Assembly: GCA_019689775.1 (NCBI GenBank)
Contig: JADGGV010000069.1
Location: 1 to 12,165 of the forward strand
Direction of reading: 5' to 3'
Source of the DNA: Gemmatimonadota bacterium
Lineage (GTDB): Bacteria > Gemmatimonadota > Gemmatimonadetes > Longimicrobiales > RSA9
Length of the DNA: 12,165 nt
A program made the position numbers and the translations under genes. Numbering within the stretch: position 1 is the first letter of the stretch; each line of letters opens with the position of its first letter. A model generated the notes under the pieces. The model saw nothing but the letters and a program-made list of their open reading frames with translations, ran no database searches and had not been told where the DNA came from. Shown piece by piece: positions 1 through 7,899 of the stretch.

Positions 1-2226
1 GCGCGTGGAGATTTCGCGCTCACCGGCGCGCGCCTTGGAGCGTGGGCGGTCGGCGGGGCCGGCGGCGGGTATGCGGTGGCGCTAGCCGATTCTACGCCCT
101 ACGTGCAGGTGCAGGCACGCGCGACGGAGGTGGAGACGCCGACGACCGTGGGCTTCCGGGTCGTCGAAGCGTCGGCCCGGCTGGAGGGGTCGAGCCTGGT
201 GGTGACGCTCCGTGGCGACCGCGTGGGAGGCGGCGTGCTCCGGTTGGCGGCGGAAGGCTCGATCCCGCGGACGGGGGAGCGGCGGGTGCGCCTGACGCAG
301 CTCGTGGCGGATGGGAGCGGCGCGCGCTGGCGGCTCCAGGCGCCCGCGGAGCTGGCGTGGACGCCCGGAGGGCGCGTGGCCGTGCGCGGGCTCGACGTCC
401 GGAACACCGGCGGCCCGGGGCTGGTGTCGCTCGACGGGACGCTCGCGCCCGCGGACGCGGCGGACTACCGCCTCCGGGCGGAGGCGCTGCCGATCGCCGA
501 GCTGCTCCGGTTGGCCGGGATTCGGCCCGCGGCGAGCGGGCTGCTGTTCGCCGAGGTGGAGGTGCGCGGTCCCGCGGCGGCGCCGCTCGTGCGCGGCCGC
601 TTCCATCTCGAGCAGGGGGCGATCCAGGAGCTGGACGTCGCGACGCTGGGGGGCGAGGTGGGGTTCCAAGCGGGCCGCTTGACCGCGACCGCGCAGGCGG
701 CGCTGGCGCGCGGCGGGCGGCTGCGCGTCGACGTGGCCCTCCCCGCGACGCTGACGCTCGGCCTGCCGCCGGGCCTGCGCGTCCTGGGTCGCGGGGCCGC
801 GCGGGGGGCGCTGGAGGCCGACTCGGTGCCGCTCGCGATCCTGGAGCCGCTGCTGCCGCAGGTTGAGGACGTGACCGGCCGGCTCGACGCGCGGATGACG
901 CTGGCGGGGACCGCGGACCGATCGGTGCTGGCGGGCTCGGCCGTGCTGTCGGGCGCGGCGGTGCGGGTGCCGGCGACGGGACAGCGCTACACGAACATCG
1001 CCGGGCGGCTGACGCTGCGGGACCGGCGCATCGAGGTGGACAGCCTCCGCGCGCGGAGCGACGGCTGGCTCGTGGCGTCGGGCGTCGTCGACTTCCCGGA
1101 GCTGACCAACCCGACGGCGAACCTGGCGCTGCGGCTCGAGCGCTTCCGGCCAATGGCGGCGAAGGGCCGACCGGGCGCGGCCGTCTGGGGCGAGCTACAG
1201 GCGCGGGGCCCCGTGCGGATGCTGACGGTGACGGGTGCGCTGCGCCTGGACGACGGCACGATCGTGCTCCCGGCGTCGACCGGGCAGGACATCCTGACCA
1301 CGGGCCTGGCGGAGTTGGAGCCGGCGCCGGCCGTCGGGGCGCCGGAGGCGGTCCCGGCGCCGTTCGGGGCGAACGTGAGCGTGGCGGACCTGCGGCTCGT
1401 GGCCGGGAACGACCTGTGGTTCGAGGCGGAGGAGGCGCGCCTCCAGCTCGCGGGGTCGCTCACGGTGAACAAGCCGCCCGGCGGTGCGATCAGCGTGGTC
1501 GGCACGCTCACGGGGCAGCGGGGCGCGTTCACGCTGACGGCCGGCCCGTTCCTCGTGCGGCGCCTGGACATCGTGCGGGCGCAGATCCGTTTCCGCGGCG
1601 GCGAGGAGCTGAACCCGGCGCTCGACGTCGTCGCCAGCCGGACGGTGCTGGACGCGCAGCAGCGCCCGTTCGACGTCGAGGTGAGGGTGACGGGGACGCT
1701 CCGGCGCCCGCGGCTCGCGCTGGCGACGGCGGAGGGCGTTCAGATCCCGGAATCGGAGCTTCTCAGCCTGCTGGTCTTCGGGACGCGGACCACGACGGGC
1801 TCGGAGCTGCTGCCGTCCGCGCAGCGGAGCGCGCTCCTCCAGCAGACGCTGTTCGGCGGGCTGGCCGAGCTGGCGAGCATGCAGCTCGAGTCCGAGCTGC
1901 TCTCGGCAGGGCTGCCGCTGGACGTCTTCGAGATCCGGCCGGGCTACCAGCGCGGCGCGGTGGCGCCGACGGTGGTGGCCGGGCGCGAGGTGACGCGGGA
2001 CGTGTTCCTGACGGTCGAGTACGCCGTGGGCGTGCTGTTCGGGACCGAGGGACCGACCCGCTCGCTCGGCCCGACCATGAGCCTGGTGTGGCGCGCGACG
2101 CCGCAGTGGACCGCGACCTTCAGCCGGGGCCCCGTGACGCGGGGGCCGGCGTACGGTGTCTTTCTGCCGGCCCCACCCACGAGAGCCCAGCTCAGCGTCG
2201 AACTGCGTCGACGGTGGACGTACTGA
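1..2226 (+). CDS. TamB-like translocation and assembly module protein, C-terminal part (5' end outside window)
   Basis: The frame is open from the first base to TGA at 2224-2226 (741 residues visible), so the GTG at 76 is internal and the true start lies upstream. The product resembles TamB, a long beta-rich protein of the periplasm and inner membrane that acts in outer-membrane protein or lipid transport. The first 350 residues are repeated beta-strand units with alternating hydrophobic and polar residues. The last 390 or so match the TamB C-terminal (DUF490) domain: GQRGAFTLTAGPFLVRRLDI begins near fragment residue 506, followed by an ELNPALDVVA segment, and IPESELLSLLVFG spans residues 582-594. 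The chain ends in a strand-rich tail finishing RRRWTY, like an outer-membrane beta signal. Whether a TamA/BamA partner is adjacent cannot be seen. The 3' end overlaps the convergent GntR gene by 35 bp. The family call is firm; the substrate is unknown. Confidence 0.9.
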   Translation, partial: ARGDFALTGARLGAWAVGGAGGGYAVALADSTPYVQVQARATEVETPTTVGFRVVEASARLEGSSLVVTLRGDRVGGGVLRLAAEGSIPRTGERRVRLTQLVADGSGARWRLQAPAELAWTPGGRVAVRGLDVRNTGGPGLVSLDGTLAPADAADYRLRAEALPIAELLRLAGIRPAASGLLFAEVEVRGPAAAPLVRGRFHLEQGAIQELDVATLGGEVGFQAGRLTATAQAALARGGRLRVDVALPATLTLGLPPGLRVLGRGAARGALEADSVPLAILEPLLPQVEDVTGRLDARMTLAGTADRSVLAGSAVLSGAAVRVPATGQRYTNIAGRLTLRDRRIEVDSLRARSDGWLVASGVVDFPELTNPTANLALRLERFRPMAAKGRPGAAVWGELQARGPVRMLTVTGALRLDDGTIVLPASTGQDILTTGLAELEPAPAVGAPEAVPAPFGANVSVADLRLVAGNDLWFEAEEARLQLAGSLTVNKPPGGAISVVGTLTGQRGAFTLTAGPFLVRRLDIVRAQIRFRGGEELNPALDVVASRTVLDAQQRPFDVEVRVTGTLRRPRLALATAEGVQIPESELLSLLVFGTRTTTGSELLPSAQRSALLQQTLFGGLAELASMQLESELLSAGLPLDVFEIRPGYQRGAVAPTVVAGREVTRDVFLTVEYAVGVLFGTEGPTRSLGPTMSLVWRATPQWTATFSRGPVTRGPAYGVFLPAPPTRAQLSVELRRRWTY

Positions 2227-3202
2227 GCGGCGGCGGCGCGGTCACGACGTCGTCGCCGGCGGGGACCTCCTTGGCGCGCAGGATCGCGGCGTCGAGCAGG
2301 GCGGCGCGGAGGCGGGTGACCGACTCCTGGCTGATGGCCTGCTTCGGGCGGTAGGCCTCGGCGGACGGCGGCAGCGCCTCCTCGACCCAGCGCGGCGTCC
2401 CGGGCCAGAGGAAGAGGGAGCGGGCGAAGCGCGTCGCCTCGGCGACGTCGCTGCGGTCGGCGACGCCGACGATGCGGACGCGGGTGTCGTCGGCCTCGAT
2501 GCCACAGTGGTGGAGCGCCCGCCGGATCTTGGCGACGACGTTGCCCTGGGGCGCGAGGATGGTGACGGGTCCCTGCGCGGCCCGGCGCGAGAGCTGCCGC
2601 ACGAGGTCGGGCGCGAGCGTGGTCTCGACGACGAGCCGGCTCGGCGACAGGAGCGCCAGCTCGGCGGCGTGGTACGGCGTCGTGACCAGGAGCGGCGCCT
2701 CGAGCAGGAGCGGATCGGAGGGGTGCAGCTCCTCGAGGACGCAGGGGGTGGCGCGGACGCCGAGGCGCTCGCGCAGCTCGACGGCGACGGCCTCGGCCTG
2801 GGGCCAATCGCACTCGACGACGGGGAGCCGCATACGCTCGACCTCCGCCATGGCGGTCACCAGCCGCAGGATGCTGCGGGTGTCGAGGCCGAGCGCCGCG
2901 GCGCCGTCGTAGGTGTTTTCGAGCCAGCGCCGGTACAGCCGCTCGAGGGGCCCGACGGGTTGCGCGCCGGCCGGGGGGCTCAGGTAGACGCCGGACCGGG
3001 CGCGAACGCGGACGAGCCCCTCCTCCTCGAGGCGGCGGTAGGCGGCGGCGGCGGTCTTGCGGTCCACACTCTCGGCCTCGGCGATCTCGCGGATGCTGGG
3101 GAGCCGGTCGCCCGGACGCCAGTGGCCGAGGAATCTCCCGGACACCATCCGCTCGCGCAGGCGGTCCAGGATGATCGCACCCGCGACTTGCTCTCTTGCC
3201 AT
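2192..3202 (-). CDS. GntR-family transcriptional regulator
   Basis: 336 residues. The N-terminal 75 residues form a GntR winged helix: RPGDRLPSIREIAEAESVDR (residues 29-48), then the KTAAAAYRRLEEEGLV recognition-helix region, and the wing ending RSGVYLS. Residues 80-336 match neither the FCD nor the UTRA effector domains that I can recall. Short strand-helix units such as LPVVECDWPQAEAV (126-139), LLVTTPYHAAEL (171-182) and VTILAPQGNVVAKIRRAL (213-230) suggest a two-lobed, periplasmic-binding-protein-like sensor; that is inference. The ATG at 3202-3200 has a perfect GGAGG at 3212-3208, five bases upstream. The same frame stays open for 631 codons further upstream, but that stretch is antisense to the next gene and lacks the family's start. 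It diverges from the GWxTD-like gene, so autoregulation or control of that neighbour is likely but unproven. Confidence 0.88.
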   Translation of the reverse strand: MAREQVAGAIILDRLRERMVSGRFLGHWRPGDRLPSIREIAEAESVDRKTAAAAYRRLEEEGLVRVRARSGVYLSPPAGAQPVGPLERLYRRWLENTYDGAAALGLDTRSILRLVTAMAEVERMRLPVVECDWPQAEAVAVELRERLGVRATPCVLEELHPSDPLLLEAPLLVTTPYHAAELALLSPSRLVVETTLAPDLVRQLSRRAAQGPVTILAPQGNVVAKIRRALHHCGIEADDTRVRIVGVADRSDVAEATRFARSLFLWPGTPRWVEEALPPSAEAYRPKQAISQESVTRLRAALLDAAILRAKEVPAGDDVVTAPPPLSTSTVDAVRR

Positions 3203-3286
3203 GACTGCCTCCGGCTGGGAAGACGCGGTGGGTGGGAATCCAGGGCCGCAAGAAGGGTTCCAATCTGGATCGGAGCAGACGCCGTG
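3203..3286. promoter_or_regulatory. Divergent promoter/operator region between the GntR regulator and the GWxTD-like gene
   Basis: This is the only non-coding DNA between two divergent starts, so it should hold both promoters. It contains the regulator's GGAGG (3208-3212, minus strand) and a GGAG at 3272-3275 for the plus-strand gene. A six-base inverted repeat, ATCCAG (3238-3243) and CTGGAT (3265-3270), lies in the middle with a 21-bp spacer and is a weak operator candidate. On the minus strand, TTGGAA and GATTCC are 17 bases apart, but the second hexamer is a poor -10 match. No convincing sigma-70 promoter is visible. Confidence 0.35.
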
Positions 3287-5062
3287 ATGCTTGCCTTTCT
3301 GATCCCGCTGCTGCTCCAGGCGCCGCAGGATTCGGTCGCCGAGCTGGTCAAGGCGGCGAAGCGCGCGCAGGCGGAGTACGAGTTCCTGGCGCGGAGCCGG
3401 GCGCCGATCCGGATGGCGCCGGGCGGGCGCCAGCAGTGCGACGAGGTGGTCGGACGCTTCTGCCTGTTCTTCGACCCGAGCGAGCGCGACACCCCGCTGC
3501 CGCCGGAGCCGGTGCAGGCGAGGCGGGCGCGGAAGGAGGCGATCGGGGCGCTGGCGCGGGCGGCGGAGCGGGCGCCGACGGAGGCGCGGGTGGCGCGGAG
3601 CCTGGTGCGCGACCTGGTGGAGGACGGGCGCCCGGCGGAGGCGCTGGCGGCGGCGCGGCGGTTCGCGTGGGCGACGACGGACACGCTCTGGCGTGCGCTC
3701 TTGCTGGGCTTCGCGCTGCACGCGGTGGAGGAGGACACGGCGGCGGAGCGCGAGTTCGCCACGGCGTGGGCGCGCCTCGGGGAACGGGAGCGGCGGCGGG
3801 TGCGGATCGACGAGCTGCTCGCGCCGGACGAGGCGGCGCGAGTGCGGCGGCTGGAGCCCGGCGAGCGGGCGGCGTACGAGGCCGCGCTCTGGCGCCTTGC
3901 CGACCCGCTCTACCTGACGCCCGGCAACGAGCGGTGGGTCGAGCACCTCGCGCGCTACGTCTGGTCGCGGATGCTGGAGGAAGCGCCGGTCGTGACGGGG
4001 ATGCTGCGATGGGGCTCGGACCTGGAGGAGCTGACGCTGCGCTACGGCGTGCCGCGCGGGCGGGAGCGGACGCCCAACTTCGGGATGGGGTTCGAGCCGG
4101 ATCGGCTCGTGGAGCGCTACGATCCGGCGTCGCTGGCGTTCCTGCCGGAGTCGCTGCTCCTGGCCGGCGTGCGCGGCCCCCCCGATCCCGGCGCGCCGTG
4201 GGAGCCGGAGGCGCTGCGCGCGCGGAGCGGGTATGCGCCGTCCGCGGCGCGCAAGGTCGTCCACCTCGCGCACCAGGTGTCGCGCTTGCCCGCCGGTGAC
4301 TCGGTGGTGTTGCGCATCGACGCGTCGCTGCCGCTCGACTCGCTCGCGGCGGGGGCGGCCACGGCGCCGGCGGGATTGTTCGTGCTCCCCGGGCCGGCGG
4401 CGCTGCTCCGCGGCGACACCGCGCTGGTGACGGAGGTGCGGGCGACGGCGAGCGCCGCCGACTCCGGGCACGCCCTCGCCGTCACGATGCAGGCGACGCT
4501 GCCGCCCGGCAGCTACGTGTACTCGGCCGAGGCGTTGGAGGGCCGCTCCCGGCTCGCCGGGGTGGCCCGGCACTCGGTGGTCCTGCTCTCGCCGGCGGGG
4601 CGGCTGGCCCTCTCGGACATCCTGGTGGCGTACCCGTTTCCGAGGGGCGCGGCGCCGACGGGGCGCGACGACGCGACGCTGCGCGGCCGCGGCGACCTCA
4701 CGCTGGCGGCGGGCGAGACGGTCGGTCTGTACGCGGAGGTCACGGGGCTGGCGGTGGGGCCGGGGGACGTGCGCCGGTACCGCGTGGAACTCGAGGTGGT
4801 GCCGCTCGAGGGGCCGCCGGCGCCCGCGCGGGCCGTCTCGTGGCTGGCCCGGAAGCTGGGGCTCGCGAAGGGTGGAACCCGGCAGGTGCGCCTGTCGTGG
4901 AGCGGCGAGGCGGCTGGGCGGCTCCAGCCGGCCGTGCTCACGACGAACCTGGAGGTGCCACGGCTCTCGCCCGGGCTCTACGCGCTGACGATCACGGTGA
5001 CGGATGCGGTCGGCGGCGCCTCGGCGCGAGCCGAGCGGCGCATCCGGATCGCGAAGCGGTAG
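3287..5062 (+). CDS. GWxTD-domain-like exported protein
   Basis: 591 residues from the ATG at 3287. A GTG immediately before it (3284) is equally possible, because GGAG at 3272-3275 lies 8 bases from the GTG and 11 from the ATG. The N-terminus MLAFLIPLLLQAPQDS looks like a short hydrophobic export signal with no basic residues. Residues 75-170 are Ala/Arg-rich helices resembling TPR-type repeats. Residues 241-256 (RWGSDLEELTLRYGVP) align position for position with the GWxTD signature, which typically reads GW-x-TD followed by a basic stretch and YGxP; W, D, the YG pair and the final P are kept. From about residue 320 the chain is beta-rich and looks like two immunoglobulin-like domains, ending TLTITVTDAVGG-like near residue 575. 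GWxTD proteins are common in Bacteroidota and Gemmatimonadota, and their function is not established. The divergent GntR gene is a plausible regulator. Confidence 0.7.
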   Translation: MLAFLIPLLLQAPQDSVAELVKAAKRAQAEYEFLARSRAPIRMAPGGRQQCDEVVGRFCLFFDPSERDTPLPPEPVQARRARKEAIGALARAAERAPTEARVARSLVRDLVEDGRPAEALAAARRFAWATTDTLWRALLLGFALHAVEEDTAAEREFATAWARLGERERRRVRIDELLAPDEAARVRRLEPGERAAYEAALWRLADPLYLTPGNERWVEHLARYVWSRMLEEAPVVTGMLRWGSDLEELTLRYGVPRGRERTPNFGMGFEPDRLVERYDPASLAFLPESLLLAGVRGPPDPGAPWEPEALRARSGYAPSAARKVVHLAHQVSRLPAGDSVVLRIDASLPLDSLAAGAATAPAGLFVLPGPAALLRGDTALVTEVRATASAADSGHALAVTMQATLPPGSYVYSAEALEGRSRLAGVARHSVVLLSPAGRLALSDILVAYPFPRGAAPTGRDDATLRGRGDLTLAAGETVGLYAEVTGLAVGPGDVRRYRVELEVVPLEGPPAPARAVSWLARKLGLAKGGTRQVRLSWSGEAAGRLQPAVLTTNLEVPRLSPGLYALTITVTDAVGGASARAERRIRIAKR

Positions 5063-5106
5063 TCGGGCGCCGGGTGAGGCGCGCGCGAATCTCACGGAGT
5101 TCGCCA

Positions 5107-5190
5107 GATCCGTTTCGCGTTCGCTTCGGCCTACGCTCCCGGCCGTTCGGGAGCGGGAGCGTGAGCGAAAGCGCGAACGGCGAATGGACG
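5107..5190 (+). repeat. Palindromic intergenic repeat, copy A
   Basis: It lies in the 142-bp gap between the 3' ends of two convergent genes. A hairpin with an 8-bp perfect stem, CGCTCCCG (5134-5141) and CGGGAGCG (5148-5155), has a 6-nt loop. An alternative pairing joins ACGCTCCC (5133-5140) with GGGAGCGT (5155-5162). An outer arm CGTTCGC (5118-5124) pairs with GCGAACG (5173-5179). The 28-nt core at 5134-5161 matches the reverse complement of 9456-9483 at 24 positions, with identical stem spacing. No T-run follows on either strand, so termination is possible but not shown. The rest of 5063-5204 holds nothing else I can name. Confidence 0.7.
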
Positions 5191-5204
5191 TGCCTGACCT
5201 GCGC

Positions 5205-5678
5205 TCAGACGACGTAGAGCGCCCCGAGCAGGATGCCGTAGGCGACGTGCGCGATGAGTGCGATGATCGGCGTGCGGCGCCCGTAGTGGATGGCCAGGAA
5301 CCCGGGCGGCTGGAGGAGCCGGGTCGGCGTCGGGCCCTGGCGCTCGCTCGCCATGCGGGGGTGCACGGCGGGGAGGAGCGGGAGGACGACGACGAGCACG
5401 AAGAGGCCGTGCAGCAGGCCGGCGAGCGCGCCGAGCCACCAGGTTGCGCGATGCAGCGCCTCGAAGGCCAGGACGTAGAGCAGCGCGAAGATCCAGCCGT
5501 TCACGAAATGGATGCCGATGCCGGCGAGCATCGCGCGGTCGCGGTCGGGCGTCACCATCGTGCCGAGCAGGAACGGGATGCTCATGCGGGAGAGCCCCAT
5601 GACCTGCGAGCCGGCCATGAGCGTGGTCAGGACGGTGGTGGCGGCGAAGCCCCAGAGCAGCGCGGCCGGGAGGTTCAT
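5205..5678 (-). CDS. Small four-helix integral membrane protein of unknown function
   Basis: 157 residues; I do not recognise the family. Hydrophobic segments fall at about residues 5-28, 50-74, 80-103 and 136-155, giving four predicted membrane helices with a hydrophilic loop at 107-135. Histidines sit in or next to the helices: H57 (GIGIHFVNG), H90 (GLLHG), H106 (AVHPRM), H131 (AIHYG) and H144 (LIAHVAYG). This could mean metal or haem binding, but that is only a guess. The ATG (5678-5676) overlaps the GH15 stop codon as ATGA, so translation is probably coupled; a GGAAG five bases upstream may assist. It is the last gene of the SDR-GH15 operon. The stop at 5207-5205 is followed by repeat copy A. 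Confidence 0.8.
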   Translation of the reverse strand: MNLPAALLWGFAATTVLTTLMAGSQVMGLSRMSIPFLLGTMVTPDRDRAMLAGIGIHFVNGWIFALLYVLAFEALHRATWWLGALAGLLHGLFVLVVVLPLLPAVHPRMASERQGPTPTRLLQPPGFLAIHYGRRTPIIALIAHVAYGILLGALYVV

Positions 5679-7540
5679 ACGCGCTTCCGCTCGCGGGGCG
5701 CGGCGGCGCTGACGTGGCGCGTCCGGAGCGTGCCGCGCATCCGCGCGATGGTCAGGGCAGCGTTGATCAGACCGATGTGCGTGAACGCCTGCGGGAAGTT
5801 GCCGAGCGCGGCGCCCGTCGCGGGGTCGATCTCCTCGGCGAACAGGCCGACGTCGTTGGCGTAGCCGAGGAGCCGCTCGAGGTCGGCGACGGCGCCGTCG
5901 ACGTCGCCGGCGCGGGCGCGGCATTCGGTGGCCCAAAACGCACAGATGCCGAAGGCGCCCTCGCCCGGCGGTAGCCCGTCGACGGCGAGGTAGCGGTAGA
6001 GGAGCGGGCCGTCACCCAGCGCGCTACGCACGCGCCGGTACGTGCCGCGCATGCGGGGCGATGCGGCGTCGGCGTACTGGAAGTTGGCGAGCTGAAGGAG
6101 GCTGGCGTCGACGTCGTCGCCATCGAACGTGCTGACGTAGCTGCCGAGGCGCTCGCTGAAGCCGCGCGTCTCGATGGCGCGGCGGATCTCCTCGCACTCG
6201 CGCCGGAAGCGGGCGACGGGGACGCGGACGTGGCCGCGGTCGTGGAGCTGGAGGAGGCGGTCGAGCGCGACCCAGCACATGACCTTCGAGAAGGTGTGAT
6301 GCCGCGGCACGGCGCGGATCTCCCAGACGCCGTGGTCGGGCTCGCGCCAGGAGGCGCAGACGGTCTCGCCGAGGCCGACGAGCACGCGGCACGTCCGGCG
6401 GTCGAGCTTGCCGCCGTGCGTCACGAACCGCAGCGCGGCGTCGGCGACCTCGCCGTAGACGTCGAGCTGGAGCTGGCTCTGGGCGAGGTTGCCGATGCGC
6501 ACGGGGCGGCTGCCGGCGTAGCCGTCGAGGTGCGGTAGTGTGCGCTCGCGGAGGTCGGCGCCGCCGTAGACGTCGTACAGGACGCGCAGCTCGGGCCACG
6601 TCAGGCGGGTTGCGTGGAGGAGCCAGGAGAGGAAGCTACCGGCCTCGATGGTGTAGCCGAGCCCGAGGAGCGCGCGGACGGTGAGGGACGCGTCGCGAAG
6701 CCAGCAGTAGCGGTAGTCCCAGTTGCGGACGCCGCCCGGGCGCTCGGGGAGCGAGGTCGTGGGCGCGGCGACGACGGCGCCGGAGGGCGCGAACGTCAGC
6801 AGCTTGAGCGCGAGCGCGCTGCGGCGCACGGCCTGGGCGAACGGGCCGTCATAGGTGCAGCTCGAGATCCAGTGCTCCCACCAGTCGACGGAGCGATGGG
6901 CGAGTTCGCGGAGGATGGCGCCGGGCGGGGCGAGCACGGCCGGAAACCCGTCGGAGTAGGCGAGCGAAAGCCAGCGCGACTCGCCGGCCGCGAGATGGAC
7001 GCGAGCGGTGGCCGTCGCGGCGGCGTCGTCGACGGCGAGCGGGATGTCGCCCTGGAGCGCGAGCACGTGGCGGCCGTGCGAGTAGATGAGGCCGAGCGGC
7101 CCGCGGTCCGCGAGGTGCGGAGTCTCGGCGGCGTACTCGGGGCGCGGCGCACAGCAGACGTCGACGTCGACCGCGCCCTGGAGGCAGTCGACGAGGCGGA
7201 CGAGGAGGTGGTCCGGCCGCAGCGCTCGCCGCTTCTCCCACTCGGACTCCGCGGGCATGAAGTCGGTGAGACGGAGCACGCCGGTGGCGGTGCGGAACGT
7301 CGTCTCCAGCACGTTGGACTCGCCGACGTAGCGGCGCGAGGCGCGGAACGGGCCGGCGGGGCAGATCTGGAAGCGGCCTCCCTTCCCCGCGTCGAGGAGC
7401 GCGCCGAATATGCTGGGGCTGTCGAAGCGCGGAAGGCAGAGCCAATCGATGGAGCCGCGGTCGGAGACGAGCGCGGCGGTCCGGCAGTTCCCGATGATCG
7501 CGTAGCTCGAGATCGGGGGGTAACGGTCCGCGGGGGTCAT
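5675..7540 (-). CDS. Glycoside hydrolase family 15 protein (glucoamylase/trehalase-like)
   Basis: 621 residues, the usual size for bacterial two-domain GH15 enzymes. The N-terminal trehalase-like beta-domain is clear (YPPISSYAIIGNCRTAALV from residue 8, then GSIDWLCLPRFDSPSIFGAL). The (alpha/alpha)6 catalytic domain starts near residue 230 and contains the substrate-binding motif RNWDYRYCWLRDA (272-284), the acid motif PDHGVWEIR with E407 as probable general acid, and LFAEEIDPATG with E569 as probable general base, followed by GNFPQAFTHIGLINAA (580-595). All key residues are present. The family inverts alpha-glucosidic bonds in starch-like glucans, dextran or trehalose; sequence alone does not decide which. 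There is no signal peptide, so it is probably cytoplasmic. There is no Shine-Dalgarno; the ATG overlaps the upstream SDR-remnant stop as ATGA, and the stop overlaps the membrane-protein start the same way. Confidence 0.93.
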   Translation of the reverse strand: MTPADRYPPISSYAIIGNCRTAALVSDRGSIDWLCLPRFDSPSIFGALLDAGKGGRFQICPAGPFRASRRYVGESNVLETTFRTATGVLRLTDFMPAESEWEKRRALRPDHLLVRLVDCLQGAVDVDVCCAPRPEYAAETPHLADRGPLGLIYSHGRHVLALQGDIPLAVDDAAATATARVHLAAGESRWLSLAYSDGFPAVLAPPGAILRELAHRSVDWWEHWISSCTYDGPFAQAVRRSALALKLLTFAPSGAVVAAPTTSLPERPGGVRNWDYRYCWLRDASLTVRALLGLGYTIEAGSFLSWLLHATRLTWPELRVLYDVYGGADLRERTLPHLDGYAGSRPVRIGNLAQSQLQLDVYGEVADAALRFVTHGGKLDRRTCRVLVGLGETVCASWREPDHGVWEIRAVPRHHTFSKVMCWVALDRLLQLHDRGHVRVPVARFRRECEEIRRAIETRGFSERLGSYVSTFDGDDVDASLLQLANFQYADAASPRMRGTYRRVRSALGDGPLLYRYLAVDGLPPGEGAFGICAFWATECRARAGDVDGAVADLERLLGYANDVGLFAEEIDPATGAALGNFPQAFTHIGLINAALTIARMRGTLRTRHVSAAAPRERKRV

Positions 7541-7779
7541 CGGGCGCGGATGGCGGCGAGGGCGATCGCGGCGCGCTCGACGGGCTTCGCGTCGGCGACG
7601 TCCGCGGGGATGGCGACGGCGCGCGCGCCCCGACCCTGGGCCCCGCGCCGGGCGGCCTCGCGGCGGACCGGCTCGCGGGCAAGGAGGCCGAGGGAGGCTC
7701 CCGTGCGCGCGAGCCGGCGGGTGATCGCGCGGCCGAGCCCCGCCGATGCACCGGTGACGACGACGACCTCGGCGTCCAT
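7537..7779 (-). pseudogene. Truncated short-chain dehydrogenase/reductase (N-terminal Rossmann fragment)
   Basis: 80 residues starting MDAEVVVVTGASAGLGRAIT, the classical SDR nucleotide-binding motif TGxxxGxG, followed by a second strand (GASLGLLAREPVRREAA) and IPADVADAKPVE, the usual Asp of the third strand. A full SDR has 240-330 residues. Here the NNAG motif and the catalytic Ser and YxxxK are all missing, because the frame stops at 7539-7537. The last residues (VERAAIALAAIRAR) resemble the C-terminal tail of some SDRs, so an internal deletion joining both ends is possible. The start is well supported: GGAGG at 7791-7787 lies seven bases upstream of the ATG. It still overlaps GH15 by ATGA, so it may now act as a translated leader for GH15. 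Intact SDR genes next to GH15 genes occur in other bacteria, from general recall. Confidence 0.72.
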
Positions 7780-7899
7780 CTCGGAGCCTCCACGGAAGGG
7801 ATCCGCTGCCGCGGGGAGGCCGTAGCACCCCGCGTGCCACGTTTGTAGGCGGTGCCGCACGACCGGGCGCCGCCGGGTCGATCAGGGAGGGGGAAGCGG
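7780..7899. promoter_or_regulatory. Divergent intergenic region between the GH15 operon and the UDG operon
   Basis: These 120 bases separate two divergent starts and must carry both promoters. Visible elements are the GGAGG of the SDR remnant (7787-7791, minus strand) and the AGGGAGG of the UDG gene (7884-7890). A less GC-rich patch near 7840-7848 (CGTTTGTAG) is the most likely promoter core, but I cannot assign -35 and -10 boxes on either strand. Confidence 0.35.

Noticed and set aside
76..78. GTG as the tamB-like start codon
   Set aside because: The frame is open back to base 1 with the same beta-strand composition, so the gene is cut by the window edge.
3238..3270. ATCCAG/CTGGAT inverted repeat as a defined GntR operator
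   Set aside because: Six-base arms with a 21-bp spacer are expected often by chance and do not match a known GntR operator; kept only as a remark in the intergenic entry.
3203..5095. Upstream extension of the GntR reading frame, open for 631 codons on the minus strand
   Set aside because: It is antisense to the GWxTD-like gene, is Arg/Pro-rich low-complexity translation, and the GntR start at 3202 has a perfect ribosome site and family N-terminus.
5004..5864. 286-codon plus-strand open frame running through repeat copy A
   Set aside because: It overlaps three real genes in other frames, and its RERERERK stretch comes from the palindromic repeat.
6614..7825. 403-codon plus-strand open frame
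   Set aside because: It is antisense to GH15, whose catalytic motifs are all intact; the translation is Glu/Arg/Gly-rich without any domain.
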